64,000 nucleotides of DNA from Desulfopila sp. IMCC35006. Lineage in GTDB: Bacteria > Desulfobacterota > Desulfobulbia > Desulfobulbales > Desulfocapsaceae. The stretch is taken from the NCBI RefSeq assembly GCF_005116645.1, contig NZ_SWCM01000016.1, positions 36,916 to 100,915 of the forward strand. Reading direction: 5' to 3'. The notes under the pieces were generated by a model. The model searched no databases, was not told where the DNA came from, and saw nothing but the letters and a program-made list of their open reading frames with translations. Positions 37,177-45,663 of the stretch are shown one piece after another. The first letter of the stretch is position 1. Every line of letters starts with the position of its first letter. Both the position numbers and the translations under genes were made by a program.

Positions 37177-37584
37177 TTATTTGAGCCACGCACCTATCAG
37201 GTAAGACCCACCGCCAACCAGGGTGCAGAGCAGCGTCCCCCAGGCAATATCGACAATGACTACGGGGATCGGCCAGTTGCGCAAAGTTGCCAGATTGGTG
37301 AGATCATAGGTGGCATAGGTAAAAAAGCCGAAAAGCGCACCAAGCAGACAGGTTCTCGACAGAGACCCGGCCTCAAGCCCCGGGCGCACTGCAAAAAATA
37401 TTATCCCGATGATATAAACGAAATAGAACAGAAAGGCCGCCGGCCAGTTTACTTCCGGGCTGAGCAGATGGTGCAGCTGATTCTTGTAAAAATTTCGTGC
37501 CGCATAGCCCAGCCAGACCATGTCAATGGCAAAAAATACCGGAATGGTGAGCAGATAGAGTTTCAACCAGAAGATAATACTCAT
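37177..37584 (-). CDS. DUF2177 membrane protein
   Basis: This 135-residue integral-membrane protein has four hydrophobic helices and the DUF2177 features IDMVWLGYAARNFYK near the N-terminus and FGFFTYATYDLTNLATLR, then VVIVDIAWGTLLC. The function is unknown. Its ATG overlaps the stop of the lipocalin gene by four bases, and the DUF1295 gene starts 20 bases after it ends, so all three are cotranscribed. Confidence 0.88.
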   Translation of the reverse strand: MSIIFWLKLYLLTIPVFFAIDMVWLGYAARNFYKNQLHHLLSPEVNWPAAFLFYFVYIIGIIFFAVRPGLEAGSLSRTCLLGALFGFFTYATYDLTNLATLRNWPIPVVIVDIAWGTLLCTLVGGGSYLIGAWLK

Positions 37585-38204
37585 AGCAAGTCCCCCCTTT
37601 TATGGAGCAGCAGTCTGTCTCGGTCAAAGCCCTGCTTATCGACGTTTTGTAGTATTTTTGCAAGAACATTGGGGTGCATTTCCGGGGTGCGGCTGAGTAT
37701 CCAGAGGTATTGCCTGTTGGGGGTGCCGACAACTGCATATTCATAGTCCCGGCCAAGGTCGATGATCCAGTAGTCTCCGCGAAAAGGCCAGAAAAAAGAG
37801 ACCTTGAGGCGGGCATTGCTGATTTTATCGACCACCCAGGCACGCCCTTTCGCCTCGCGCAACCTGCCACTCTGCTCATCCCGACAACTGTTCAACACAT
37901 CTATTTCACCATCCGGACGAACGGTGTACATTGCGGTACTGTCCCTGCAGTTTTTTTGGAAGCTGTTCGGGTACCGGCCGATCTCATACCACAAACCGAC
38001 ATAGCGATTCAAATCGACATGAGCAACAGTCTGCACGGCCGGCAATTCACTGCCGTGCTGTGAAAAAACGCATGAAGCAAGAAGAGTGATTACTGCAGCG
38101 GCAATAGCCTTTATGGGGAGAGCCCGCCCAGGTGATCGGGACGGGTTCTGTTTTGTCCCTGGAGCTGTTTTTTCAGTCGTGTTTTTTGGATGCGGTTTGC
38201 GCAT
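37581..38204 (-). CDS. Lipocalin-family lipoprotein (Blc-like)
   Basis: This 207-residue protein has a charged N-terminus, then a hydrophobic signal (AIAAAVITLLASC, lipobox ending near Cys 45) and a lipocalin domain with the first signature GLWYEIGRYPNSFQKNC, the strand SFFWPFRGDYWIIDL and the third motif WILSRTP. Bacterial lipocalins bind lysophospholipids or fatty acids at the outer membrane. The unusually long N-terminus before the hydrophobic core suggests the real start may be an internal non-ATG codon. It heads the operon with DUF2177 and DUF1295, whose products probably modify the membrane lipids this protein binds. Confidence 0.88.
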   Translation of the reverse strand: MRKPHPKNTTEKTAPGTKQNPSRSPGRALPIKAIAAAVITLLASCVFSQHGSELPAVQTVAHVDLNRYVGLWYEIGRYPNSFQKNCRDSTAMYTVRPDGEIDVLNSCRDEQSGRLREAKGRAWVVDKISNARLKVSFFWPFRGDYWIIDLGRDYEYAVVGTPNRQYLWILSRTPEMHPNVLAKILQNVDKQGFDRDRLLLHKRGDLL

Positions 38205-38473
38205 AGAATCACTGCTTCACCAGTCAGTTTTTCGAAATATCGTGGAATAACCCTCTATCCTCTCATAATCATTATTGAACGGGCGTCAACTGACACAAAA
38301 GTCGCACGTTATAGACCAAATAACTGGCAATCACCTTGCCGGGACGAGCGGGGATGGCAAGGGAGCGGGCACGAGGAAAAACCAGTGAAGGAAAAAAAAT
38401 CCGCCTTATGGTATACACATCTCACCATACATGCAATCACGCAGATACCATGGGCTTTAACAAAAGGGATTCG

Positions 38474-39379
38474 ATGCGATTTGGACTGTGCTGTCTTTTT
38501 AAAGAGGAGAAAATTGCCTTCAGGACAACCACCGCCAAGGTGCTTTCCACTCTGCCGCGCGGGGAACAACTGAAAAAACTATCCACGATCTGCCACAACA
38601 ACAGCGAGAGTCTCGTTCGGGCTCTGCACACCGTCCAACGCCTTGGTATCGGCGCATTTCGCATCATGTCGCCGCTGTTTCCCCGGATGACCCATCCCGA
38701 GGTGGGTTACACCCTGGGCAATCTCCCCGATGCCGAGACCATTGGCAATCTGCTTGCCGAGGCGCGCTCTTTTGCCCATACTCATGATATCCGCCTCAGC
38801 TTTCATCCCGATCAGTTTGTTGTCCTCTCGTCGCCCCGCCCTGAAGTTATAGCCAACTCCATTCGGGAACTGGAATACCAGGCCTGGCTGGCAGAGGAAG
38901 TCGGCGCCAATATCATCAATCTGCACGCCGGTGGGGTCTATGGCGACAAATCGTCGGCCCTGCAGCGCTTCTGCGAAGTGTTTGCCGATCTGCCGGAAAA
39001 TATCCGCAGCCGCCTGACCCTGGAAAATGATGATGTCAGCTATACCGTTTCCGACCTCCTGCCGGTGTGTGAAAAATTGGCCATTCCGCTGGTCTATGAT
39101 GTCCATCACCACCGCTGCAACCCCGATGGGCTGTCGGTCGAAGAAGCGACCGAGCTGGCCGGGGCAACGTGGCATCGCCGGGGAAGAGAACAATATTGCC
39201 ACCTGTCGTCGCCGAAGTCCGGCTGGGGGGGAGGAGATCCAAAGCCCCATGCCGATTATATACATCCGGAAGATCTCCCCGACTTTTGGCGGGATCGGGC
39301 GATGACTGTAGATATTGAAGCGAAAGCCAAGGAGCTGGCAGTGATACGGTTGATGACCACTTTCCACCATGCGAGGTAG
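38474..39379 (+). CDS. uvsE: UV damage endonuclease
   Basis: This 301-residue TIM-barrel nuclease incises DNA 5' of UV photoproducts and other lesions. Family features: MRFGLCCLFKEEKIAFRTTTA at the N-terminus, SFHPDQFVVLSSP, NLHAGGVYGDK, LENDDVSY, VYDVHHHRCNP and HADYI near the end, supplying metal-binding His, Glu and Asp residues. The start at 38474 is chosen because family members begin with this segment and AAAAGGGA precedes it; the frame runs open for 138 bases upstream. It is divergent from the lipocalin operon, another possible light-stress gene set. Confidence 0.93.
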   Translation: MRFGLCCLFKEEKIAFRTTTAKVLSTLPRGEQLKKLSTICHNNSESLVRALHTVQRLGIGAFRIMSPLFPRMTHPEVGYTLGNLPDAETIGNLLAEARSFAHTHDIRLSFHPDQFVVLSSPRPEVIANSIRELEYQAWLAEEVGANIINLHAGGVYGDKSSALQRFCEVFADLPENIRSRLTLENDDVSYTVSDLLPVCEKLAIPLVYDVHHHRCNPDGLSVEEATELAGATWHRRGREQYCHLSSPKSGWGGGDPKPHADYIHPEDLPDFWRDRAMTVDIEAKAKELAVIRLMTTFHHAR

Positions 39380-39459
39380 ACAAGGATACACCATTTGTAA
39401 AAGATCATCTTACTTGGGTGGGCAGTTTCTCCTGCACAGAAGAAGATTTCGCGCCACGT

Positions 39460-40188
39460 CTAGCCGTTGGGCCTCAGGGTTGAGCGGCCCCCGTCAATGC
39501 TGATGATCTGCCCGGTTAGCCAACCTGCCTGATCGGAAAGCAGATAAGCTACCAGATTACCGATGTCTGCGCTCGTGCCAAGTCTCTTCAGGGGGTGCAG
39601 CTCGGCTATTGCTGATGCGACCTGTTCATTTGCCAATATCGACTCGGCCAGAGGGGTTTTTGTTAAAGAGGGTGCAACGGCGTTGATCCGAATTTTTGGC
39701 GCCAGTTCTGCGGCAAGCGAAAGGGTCAATCCACTTACCGCACCCTTTGCCATCCCCATGGAACTGTGGAAGGTAAATCCCTGGCGCGCCGCAACGCTGG
39801 AAAAGAGAACCACCGAAGGTGTCCCAGCACTTTTTTTGAGAGCCGCAAGACCGCCTTTTACAGCAAGCGCCGCACCCATCGCATTCACTTGGAAGTCGTG
39901 CAGAAAATCAGCACTGGTAAGTCGTCGAATACTGCCGAGAGTAATGGTGCCGACACTATAGACAAGGCCATCCCAGGGAGCTGCAAAATCCTCGGTCACC
40001 TTTGGAAAAAGGGCTTCTTCGCAAACATCTCCGACTGTGTAGCCAGCCTCCAGCTCAGCTGCGAGTGGAGCAAGTTTTGCCTCACTCCTGCCGACGAGGT
40101 GCAGTGCATGTCCATCGGCCCGCAATAGCCTGGCTGTTGCCGAACCTATCCCGCCTGAACCGCCATATATCACAATCCGTTTCGCCAT
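39460..40188 (-). CDS. Short-chain dehydrogenase/reductase
   Basis: The 242-residue protein has the SDR cofactor motif GGSGGIGS (about 8-15), an NAG-like element as SVGTITLG, the catalytic Ser in VLFSSVAA, and the C-terminal WLTGQIISIDGG. The usual YxxxK is changed: the position reads FTFHSSMGMAKGA, so Tyr is replaced by Ser/Met while Lys is kept. Activity may be altered. AAGGGAGG precedes the ATG at 40188. It is last in an operon with an SRPBCC protein and an unknown protein. Such SDRs also occur in the light-stress lipid clusters, but the substrate is not known. Confidence 0.83.
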   Translation of the reverse strand: MAKRIVIYGGSGGIGSATARLLRADGHALHLVGRSEAKLAPLAAELEAGYTVGDVCEEALFPKVTEDFAAPWDGLVYSVGTITLGSIRRLTSADFLHDFQVNAMGAALAVKGGLAALKKSAGTPSVVLFSSVAARQGFTFHSSMGMAKGAVSGLTLSLAAELAPKIRINAVAPSLTKTPLAESILANEQVASAIAELHPLKRLGTSADIGNLVAYLLSDQAGWLTGQIISIDGGRSTLRPNG

Positions 40189-40272
40189 AATGCGGGCCTC
40201 CCTTGAAGGTTGGTTTCCTGGTAAAAAGGAACTCTGTTGACGCAGAATTCCTGCCAATTAAATCTTATACAA

Positions 40273-40668
40273 TCAGTGTGTTGAAGCAATTTTCCCTATC
40301 CGAACCAGCGCCAGCCAACAGAGCGGGAGGTAGGCAGCAGCCCACCATGGCATATCAAAGCAGAGTGTTGCCGACCTGTCGTTTGTCTCTATGAGTTTAT
40401 GGCCGGTTGCGCCATACCGGCCGATGCGCCAGCTCCAAAAATCGAGGTGCCTGAACTGGCACACGGTGAAGGGCAGCCAGAAAGTAAACAGGGTCTGCAC
40501 CCGCCCCGTACTGCCGAGATGGATATGCCTCTCTTTGCAGTCGACATCAAGAAGGGAAGGCCCCCATACTGGCCAGAGATGTGTATCAGTCAGGATATCC
40601 CAGACTGTCTCTGGCGATGCCGCCATCTTCCTGCAGATTGCAATCCTGTTTTTCTCAAAGCGTAACAT
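40273..40668 (-). CDS. SRPBCC (START-like) small-ligand-binding protein
   Basis: This 131-residue protein resembles SRPBCC domains: an N-terminal strand, the helix-turn segment ASPETVWDILTDTHLWPVWGPSLLDVDC, and a run of beta strands (GSTGRVQTLFTFWLPFTVCQF, RHLDFWSWRIG, ATLCFDMPWW). The C-terminus is rich in aromatic residues and leucines. The family binds hydrophobic ligands. The start codon lies eight bases after the upstream gene's stop, so it is cotranscribed. Confidence 0.8.
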   Translation of the reverse strand: MLRFEKNRIAICRKMAASPETVWDILTDTHLWPVWGPSLLDVDCKERHIHLGSTGRVQTLFTFWLPFTVCQFRHLDFWSWRIGRYGATGHKLIETNDRSATLCFDMPWWAAAYLPLCWLALVRIGKIASTH

Positions 40669-40675
40669 CTGGACC

Positions 40676-41635
40676 TCACACGCTTTTTACCTGCACATAT
40701 TTCGCAGTCAACTCCGCGGCATCACCCGACGAAAGCGACCTGATCCGTTGAAAAAGGGCTGCACATGCTGCAACGGAAAGCTGTTTCACCACGGCTATCG
40801 CCGCAATCTCATCCCGAGTATGGGGAAAATCATCATCACCACCCGAAAGTTCCTCCTTGGTTATAATTTTGGAATAGATCAGCGACTGGGCACAGCACAA
40901 CTGCCATTTTTTACGACTGACACTGCGGCCAAAAATATAATCAAGCGTCAGTTCGTCGCCGGGACTGAAGAGACTGCCATGCAGGTTCAGCATTTTTACT
41001 GCCTCCCCATCAATGTCATGTATTCGAAGACGCCATTCACTGGAGAGACCCTTGACAAGCAGGCACTTGAGAAAAAGATGTATGGAGCCGGCCTCGATGC
41101 AGGTATCCTTGCCGGGAACCAATACTTCAAGAATACGCTTCGCCCGCAGCGAATCGCGCAGGACAAAACGCCTGGCATCAGCTCTGGCGAAGCGGTTCAT
41201 GGCAGCCAGTATTTTTGGAAAATCATCACCGCGGACTTCCTGGTAGTATCGTATCAGATTTTTCGTCGCATCCCGTTCAGATCGATACACAGCATGGGCG
41301 GGAGTATCGGGCACAAGCTCGTCCGGGCGATGCTCTGCAGCAAAAAAGTATTGGATGGACAGCAAATGATCCAAATATGGCTCAACCTGCAGTATCTCTT
41401 TTCCAGCCTTGAAAAGTTGCTGGAGCAGTCGGTATTGCCCCAGGGTAAAGACCGGATACGCCGAATCCACCTCAAGCAGATGCTCCTCGAGCTCGACGCC
41501 TCCGCCAAGTGCCTTGTGGAAATCAGGGTGCAGAGGCTCTTCAAGAACAATGACATCATGCTCCTGCAAGATCCTCAACGTAAGAGCCAATGTTTCCGGG
41601 CGATGGGTAGAGTAACAAAGTGTAATGTTATGCAT
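40676..41635 (-). CDS. Uncharacterised protein, first gene of SRPBCC/SDR operon
   Basis: I do not recognise this 319-residue protein. It begins with a beta strand and a histidine-containing turn (ITLCYSTHRPETLALTLRILQEHDVIVLEEPLHPDF), contains conserved-looking charged helices (LGQYRLLQQLFKAGKEILQVEPYLDHLL, RSERDATKNLIRYY), a cysteine-bearing segment (GKDTCIEAGSIHLFLKCLLVKG) and a C-terminal helix pair. No signal peptide or membrane helix is seen. A distant similarity to the TraB/PrgY ligand-inactivation fold is conceivable (H and E near the N-terminus) but unproved. The start may be at 41719 instead; the internal ATG begins at the first strand, so I prefer it. The operon continues into SRPBCC and SDR genes. 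Confidence 0.7.
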   Translation of the reverse strand: MHNITLCYSTHRPETLALTLRILQEHDVIVLEEPLHPDFHKALGGGVELEEHLLEVDSAYPVFTLGQYRLLQQLFKAGKEILQVEPYLDHLLSIQYFFAAEHRPDELVPDTPAHAVYRSERDATKNLIRYYQEVRGDDFPKILAAMNRFARADARRFVLRDSLRAKRILEVLVPGKDTCIEAGSIHLFLKCLLVKGLSSEWRLRIHDIDGEAVKMLNLHGSLFSPGDELTLDYIFGRSVSRKKWQLCCAQSLIYSKIITKEELSGGDDDFPHTRDEIAAIAVVKQLSVAACAALFQRIRSLSSGDAAELTAKYVQVKSV

Positions 41636-41719
41636 CGGTTTATCATAATCACGAAACACTCTTGGTTGAACAATAAAGTTAAAAGTGTGCAGGAGGATAA
41701 TTGCCTTCGAGGTAATCAT

Positions 41720-42059
41720 TCTTCTATGCAGAAATCTTTGATTAGGTGTCAGTAAACATGGTAACTTTTCTACTCGAGCCTCTTTGGATCTCCGCTTTTC
41801 AGAGTGTGCCTGAAAAGATCTCCATCTCCATGAAAAAATGCCACCCCAGGGCAGGCGGTGTGAACCTTGAACTTGCCAGGTTTCACGGCAGAACCTATCA
41901 ATCTTGAAATCACCATACGAACTTGATTTTTCCGCTAAGCTCCCTATAGTTCAATTACTCGTGCAGCAGTGAAACCAAGAGGTAAGAACCTGTAGTAGAA
42001 ACGAGAGCCGGCCATGCGGGCGGCTCTTATGTATGCCAATATTGAAAGATGGAGGAATT
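41720..42059. other. Intergenic region with two hairpins, no gene seen
   Basis: The gap before the 59-residue protein holds two inverted repeats: GTGAACCT/AGGTTTCAC at 41862-41888 and AGAGCCG/CGGCTCT at 42004-42027. The second lies 32 bases before the start codon, so it may be a leader hairpin or terminator of an upstream transcript. Confidence 0.45.
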
Positions 42060-42239
42060 ATGAAAGGTGAAACTATTTCCAAAGAATTTCAGAAAATGGT
42101 ATGGGTTCGAGACAAAAACGGAAAAGAATATGCCTGTTATATTGATGACCTCAAATCAATCAAGAAGAAAGAAGATCTGACTGAAGAAGAAAAAGCCAAA
42201 TGCACCGATTTGAGCCTGGTGCTGGGTGATAGCTGGTAG
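42060..42239 (+). CDS. Small hypothetical protein (59 aa)
   Basis: The function is unknown. GGAGG lies four bases before the ATG, and a strong intrinsic terminator follows at 42280-42318, so this is a discrete transcription unit. The sequence is highly charged: a segment WVRDKNGKEYACYIDDL with one Cys, then a Lys/Glu-rich helix (KSIKKKEDLTEEEKAKC). It has no signal peptide or membrane helix. It has the size of small regulatory or stress proteins, but no family is recognised. Confidence 0.72.
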   Translation: MKGETISKEFQKMVWVRDKNGKEYACYIDDLKSIKKKEDLTEEEKAKCTDLSLVLGDSW

Positions 42240-42279
42240 CAAGGCATATTGCTTCTGGTGAAAGAAGAATTTCCGTACA

Positions 42280-42318
42280 GCCCTTATTGCCTGGTAAGCA
42301 GTAAGGGCCGTTTTTTTT
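42280..42318 (+). terminator. Rho-independent terminator after the 59-residue gene
   Basis: GCCCTTATTGC pairs with GCAGTAAGGGC (one G-U) across a seven-base loop and is followed by CG and eight T residues. Confidence 0.9.
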
Positions 42319-42334
42319 GGTCAATACACTGAAA

Positions 42335-44557
42335 TCAGGAGATCTGTGTTCTCTGCACTGTAACAATTCCAAGGTAGCCGTCAACAGTCAGGAAATCGCC
42401 GGTGTTGATAAGTGATGTTGCATTCACCACCCCGGTGACACAGGGAATGCCATACTCCCTTGCGATAATTGCACCGTGAATCAGCATACCGCCCCGCCGC
42501 TCGATGATCCCGGCCGCCAGAGGGGCCAGAAAGGTCATGGTTGGGTCGATCGAGTCTATAACAAGAACCTCACCTTTCTTGAAATCTTTCAGTTCGCCCC
42601 CCGGAGCTATAACCCGGGCATTTCCCCTGGCTATCCCCCTGCTCGCCGCCTGACCCTGCAGTTGGCGGGCTCTGACCCGATTTTCAGCTTGATCATAGTT
42701 TTTTGCAAGAGCACGTTGTACGCCGGTCGTCAAGGGTACATGGCCGCAAAGCATTTGCGACAGCTCTTCCACAGAGCTTTCGGGGGTGACCGAAAGACCT
42801 CGGGATTGAATCCGCCGGCGGGCATGTGACTTGGCACGTTCCACTTCCTGCGCGACCCTGCCGATATGTATGTTGTCGTCATCGCGAAGCCGGTAGCTTG
42901 CCCGCGCCATCTCCAGCAACTCCTCAGGGGCAACCGGCAGTTTTTCTCCTGCTTTGCCAAGAAACCGAGATTCCAGCCGCCTGACATTCTCCTGCAAGGT
43001 CTGTTGCCGTATATCAGGATCTAAATCAAGAGAACCGTATTGCAGGATCATGGCCGCAAGCAGCGCATTGGCGCTTTCCTCTTCTCCGGTTCCAGGCCCT
43101 GCCATGGAAAAGCGAGATTTCAACTGTCCGAGCTTTTGCTGAAACTCCTCGTTGTCGATCTCTTCAACTCTTCCAGCCTCAAGCGCGCTTCGAAGAGAAT
43201 CATCGGCGCAAACCATCCTGGCGCAGGCAAGCAAAAGCTCATTGCGGTCCGTACTGAGCATTTCCTGGCCGGTTAGCAGCGTCACGAATTCAAATGGATC
43301 AGCCGGCTCGACAACATCATTGTACATTTCGCCAAACAGCCGCACCCCGTGAGCGAAAGGGATAAAGTCATTCCAGTAGACACTCGTCCACCGTTCATGT
43401 ATGGCGTTCCGCCGTTTCAGTTCTTCTGCCAGTGCAACATCAGTCAGGTCGTCAAGCACCATGCCTGCCAGGTAGCTGGAATCTTGATCCATCGCCGGCA
43501 GCAATTCCCCGGAGATACTCTGCCAAAGCTGCATAAGATTGTCGTAACTGCGATTGAGACTCAAATACCAGGACCGCTTATCGGACTGTTCCCCTTCCCC
43601 GATACCAGCTGTCACAGGTCGGGACTGGAGGATGTACAGGCGGCCATTACCTATGGTCCATTCTACATCCTGCGCCGTTGCAAAGAATTTTTCGAGTTCG
43701 ATTGCCAGGGCTGCCACACTTTCGACCTGTTCCTCTTGTATAGGGGGCAACGCCTGCAGGTCCGGCCGTATCTCCTGTCGCTGTGCGCCACCACTTGCGG
43801 AACGAATAAATCGATAACCACGATCTGCCGGCGGGCGGTGTTGCGTCGGTTTTTGCCTGTTTCTGTCGAGAATCCATCGATCCGGTTCAATATCCCCATT
43901 CACCAGCCCCTGATTGAGACCGTAGACTGCCTCAATGATCAGCTGGGTTGCATCGAGCGGGCTCCTGCTGAATACGACACCGGAACTCTCACCCTCAATA
44001 AATTCCTGAATAACGACGGCAATTGTGCTGCTCGCCACTTCCAGACCAAGCTCCTGTCGGTAGAGTATCGCCCTGTCGGACCAGAGGGAGGCCCAGACTT
44101 TTTTTATTTTTTTCAGGATCTCATCAACACCCGATACATTGACATACGATTCATGAAGACCGGCGAAAGAAAGAGTATTGCCATCCTCTCCGGGGGCTGA
44201 AGAACGAATGACCACCGGCTTGCCGTCGAACTGCCGGCAAACAACCTCCCTGATGGCACGATGGAGTTCCTCCGGATACATACCGCTCTGGAACAAGTTT
44301 TGAGTGCGAAGAGAAATATCCCATATCTCTTCCCAGCGCATCTCTTTGATGTCTTTTCGGTGCAGCAGGAGATTTATTTTTTCCCGCAGATGGTTCTCTT
44401 CGACAAACAGCTCATACCCCGTGGTTCCGATACAGACAGGCAGCGGGACAGGCAGACCGGCATTATACAGCTTAAACAGAGACTGGCCTTTTCCTCCAAT
44501 GCGGGCACACAGCTCGTCTGCTGCTGTCTGGGTATCAGGTAAATAAATTACATTCAT
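42335..44557 (-). CDS. PEP-synthase/rifampicin-phosphotransferase-like protein
   Basis: This 740-residue protein has an N-terminal PPDK/PEP-synthase ATP-binding domain (about 1-320; GGKGQSLFKLYNAGLPVP, VVIRSSAPGEDG, FSRSPLDAT, QSRPVT) and a C-terminal swivelling domain with the phospho-histidine motif GGMLIHGAIIAREYG near 704. The 360-residue middle is helical. It lacks the C-terminal PEP/pyruvate barrel of true PEP synthase, matching instead the three-part layout of rifampicin phosphotransferases and PEP-synthase-like antibiotic-modifying enzymes. It may phosphorylate a small molecule using ATP. It overlaps the PNPOx-fold gene by 23 bases. Confidence 0.8.
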   Translation of the reverse strand: MNVIYLPDTQTAADELCARIGGKGQSLFKLYNAGLPVPLPVCIGTTGYELFVEENHLREKINLLLHRKDIKEMRWEEIWDISLRTQNLFQSGMYPEELHRAIREVVCRQFDGKPVVIRSSAPGEDGNTLSFAGLHESYVNVSGVDEILKKIKKVWASLWSDRAILYRQELGLEVASSTIAVVIQEFIEGESSGVVFSRSPLDATQLIIEAVYGLNQGLVNGDIEPDRWILDRNRQKPTQHRPPADRGYRFIRSASGGAQRQEIRPDLQALPPIQEEQVESVAALAIELEKFFATAQDVEWTIGNGRLYILQSRPVTAGIGEGEQSDKRSWYLSLNRSYDNLMQLWQSISGELLPAMDQDSSYLAGMVLDDLTDVALAEELKRRNAIHERWTSVYWNDFIPFAHGVRLFGEMYNDVVEPADPFEFVTLLTGQEMLSTDRNELLLACARMVCADDSLRSALEAGRVEEIDNEEFQQKLGQLKSRFSMAGPGTGEEESANALLAAMILQYGSLDLDPDIRQQTLQENVRRLESRFLGKAGEKLPVAPEELLEMARASYRLRDDDNIHIGRVAQEVERAKSHARRRIQSRGLSVTPESSVEELSQMLCGHVPLTTGVQRALAKNYDQAENRVRARQLQGQAASRGIARGNARVIAPGGELKDFKKGEVLVIDSIDPTMTFLAPLAAGIIERRGGMLIHGAIIAREYGIPCVTGVVNATSLINTGDFLTVDGYLGIVTVQRTQIS

Positions 44558-45008
44558 CGCTTATCCGGTATTCCATTACCTCCTGAAAACGGTAGACCAG
44601 GACATAATGGGAAACCCTTATTTTTATAAAGGCAGTGGTTGGTGAGGCGAGAAATTTTTCGAGGTAGGGATGTCTCTGCAGATATAATTTTTCATATACA
44701 GGTCGTTCCGACTCGGCAAGGCTTTCTGCTTTTCCTATTACCGTGGCCGCCATGGCGGCATGAAAGTCATTCTCGCTGTTGGAACGATTGTCGATCAGCA
44801 GGGAGACTCTCGATTCCTGAATGAGATTCTGATGTTTACGGGTCGACTTACCGGTGGCAACAACAATGTTGGCCAGGTCAGGCGTAAAGGCAAACGCCAT
44901 CAGACTGGAATAGGGTTGGCCCTCCCTCTGGGTGGACAACACGGCCAGCTGCTGACCGTCGAGCAGGCTTAATAATTTCCCCTGAATTTCCTTTTCAAGA
45001 GCAGGCAT
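44535..45008 (-). CDS. Pyridoxamine 5'-phosphate oxidase-fold flavoprotein
   Basis: The 157-residue protein has the split-barrel PNPOx-like fold: LLSLLDGQQLAVLSTQREGQPYSSLMAFAF near the N-terminus, then STRKHQNLIQESRVSLLIDNRS and a C-terminal barrel strand (FIKIRVSHYVLVYRF). Members bind FMN or F420 and reduce diverse substrates. It overlaps the downstream PEP-synthase-like gene by 23 bases, so they are cotranscribed, and a second PNPOx-fold gene lies just upstream on the same strand. Confidence 0.87.
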   Translation of the reverse strand: MPALEKEIQGKLLSLLDGQQLAVLSTQREGQPYSSLMAFAFTPDLANIVVATGKSTRKHQNLIQESRVSLLIDNRSNSENDFHAAMAATVIGKAESLAESERPVYEKLYLQRHPYLEKFLASPTTAFIKIRVSHYVLVYRFQEVMEYRISDECNLFT

Positions 45009-45130
45009 ATTCCCTCCCCAGCCGCGTTTTGTGCCTTACACATTGTCTTCCTGTTTGTCCTAAACGATTATAATCTGCAAGGCACTTAAACGGATCTATG
45101 TGTATACTTTCGCCGATCAAACCACTACTG

Positions 45131-45502
45131 CTAGGCACCGACAAGCGGGAGTTCCCTGTCAAGGGTGAAATACACGAGGTATATCGGTTCCTCGTTCTCA
45201 TCACCATATTTTCGGCGTTTGATTTTCTTGACTAATTCAGGATTGTTTTCTTCTCGGGCCTTTTTCAGGAAAAGCCTTTTACCTTTATAGCCTGGACCTT
45301 CCTCCACGAAGAGGAAGGTTGCCGATGGATTCGATTGCAGGTTATGGTGCGTCAGTCGGTCCCGCATGATAAATGCCAAGGTCCCCTCTTCCAGAAAATG
45401 CGGCCGGGAATACACAGCGGCATCGACTTTTCCGCTGCTGTCGGCAGTAGCCAGTACGCCGAATCCTTTAGTTTTTTCAAAATATTCTTCTAATTTTTTC
45501 AT
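45131..45502 (-). CDS. Pyridoxamine 5'-phosphate oxidase-fold flavoprotein (small)
   Basis: The 123-residue protein is another PNPOx-like split barrel: KGFGVLATADSSGKVDAAVYSRPHFLEEGTLAFIMRDRLTHHNLQSNPSATFLFVEEG, followed by a lysine-rich segment KKIKRRKYGDE. The start at 45502 is chosen because AAAGGAC stands before it. It is separated by 122 bases from the other PNPOx gene. Several copies of the GTGGTAAYCA motif occur in the 100 bases upstream. Confidence 0.85.
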   Translation of the reverse strand: MKKLEEYFEKTKGFGVLATADSSGKVDAAVYSRPHFLEEGTLAFIMRDRLTHHNLQSNPSATFLFVEEGPGYKGKRLFLKKAREENNPELVKKIKRRKYGDENEEPIYLVYFTLDRELPLVGA

Positions 45503-45521
45503 AGTATGTCCTTTTATGTTT

Positions 45522-45594
45522 GTGGTTACCACTACAGTTCGGCCCAGAAGGTTCGAAGGGGATATGAGGTTTAGTGGTAATCAGTGGTAATCAG
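45522..45594. promoter_or_regulatory. Clustered GTGGTwAyCA sites upstream of the PNPOx gene
   Basis: Three related sites cluster here: GTGGTTACCACTA at 45522 (minus strand TAGTGGTAACCAC, a palindrome GTGGT-T-ACCAC), TTTAGTGGTAATCA at 45570-45583 and CAGTGGTAATCAG at 45582-45594. The last two are direct repeats 12 bases apart. The same motif occurs at 17013 and 28149. Clustering upstream of a gene suggests operator sites for a GntR-type or other dimeric regulator. Confidence 0.45.
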
Positions 45595-45663
45595 ATTATT
45601 GTTTGTGTTTTTTCTGCAAGTATAAATGCGGCGACTCTTGCATTGTCAACAGGCCTCCTGTTT

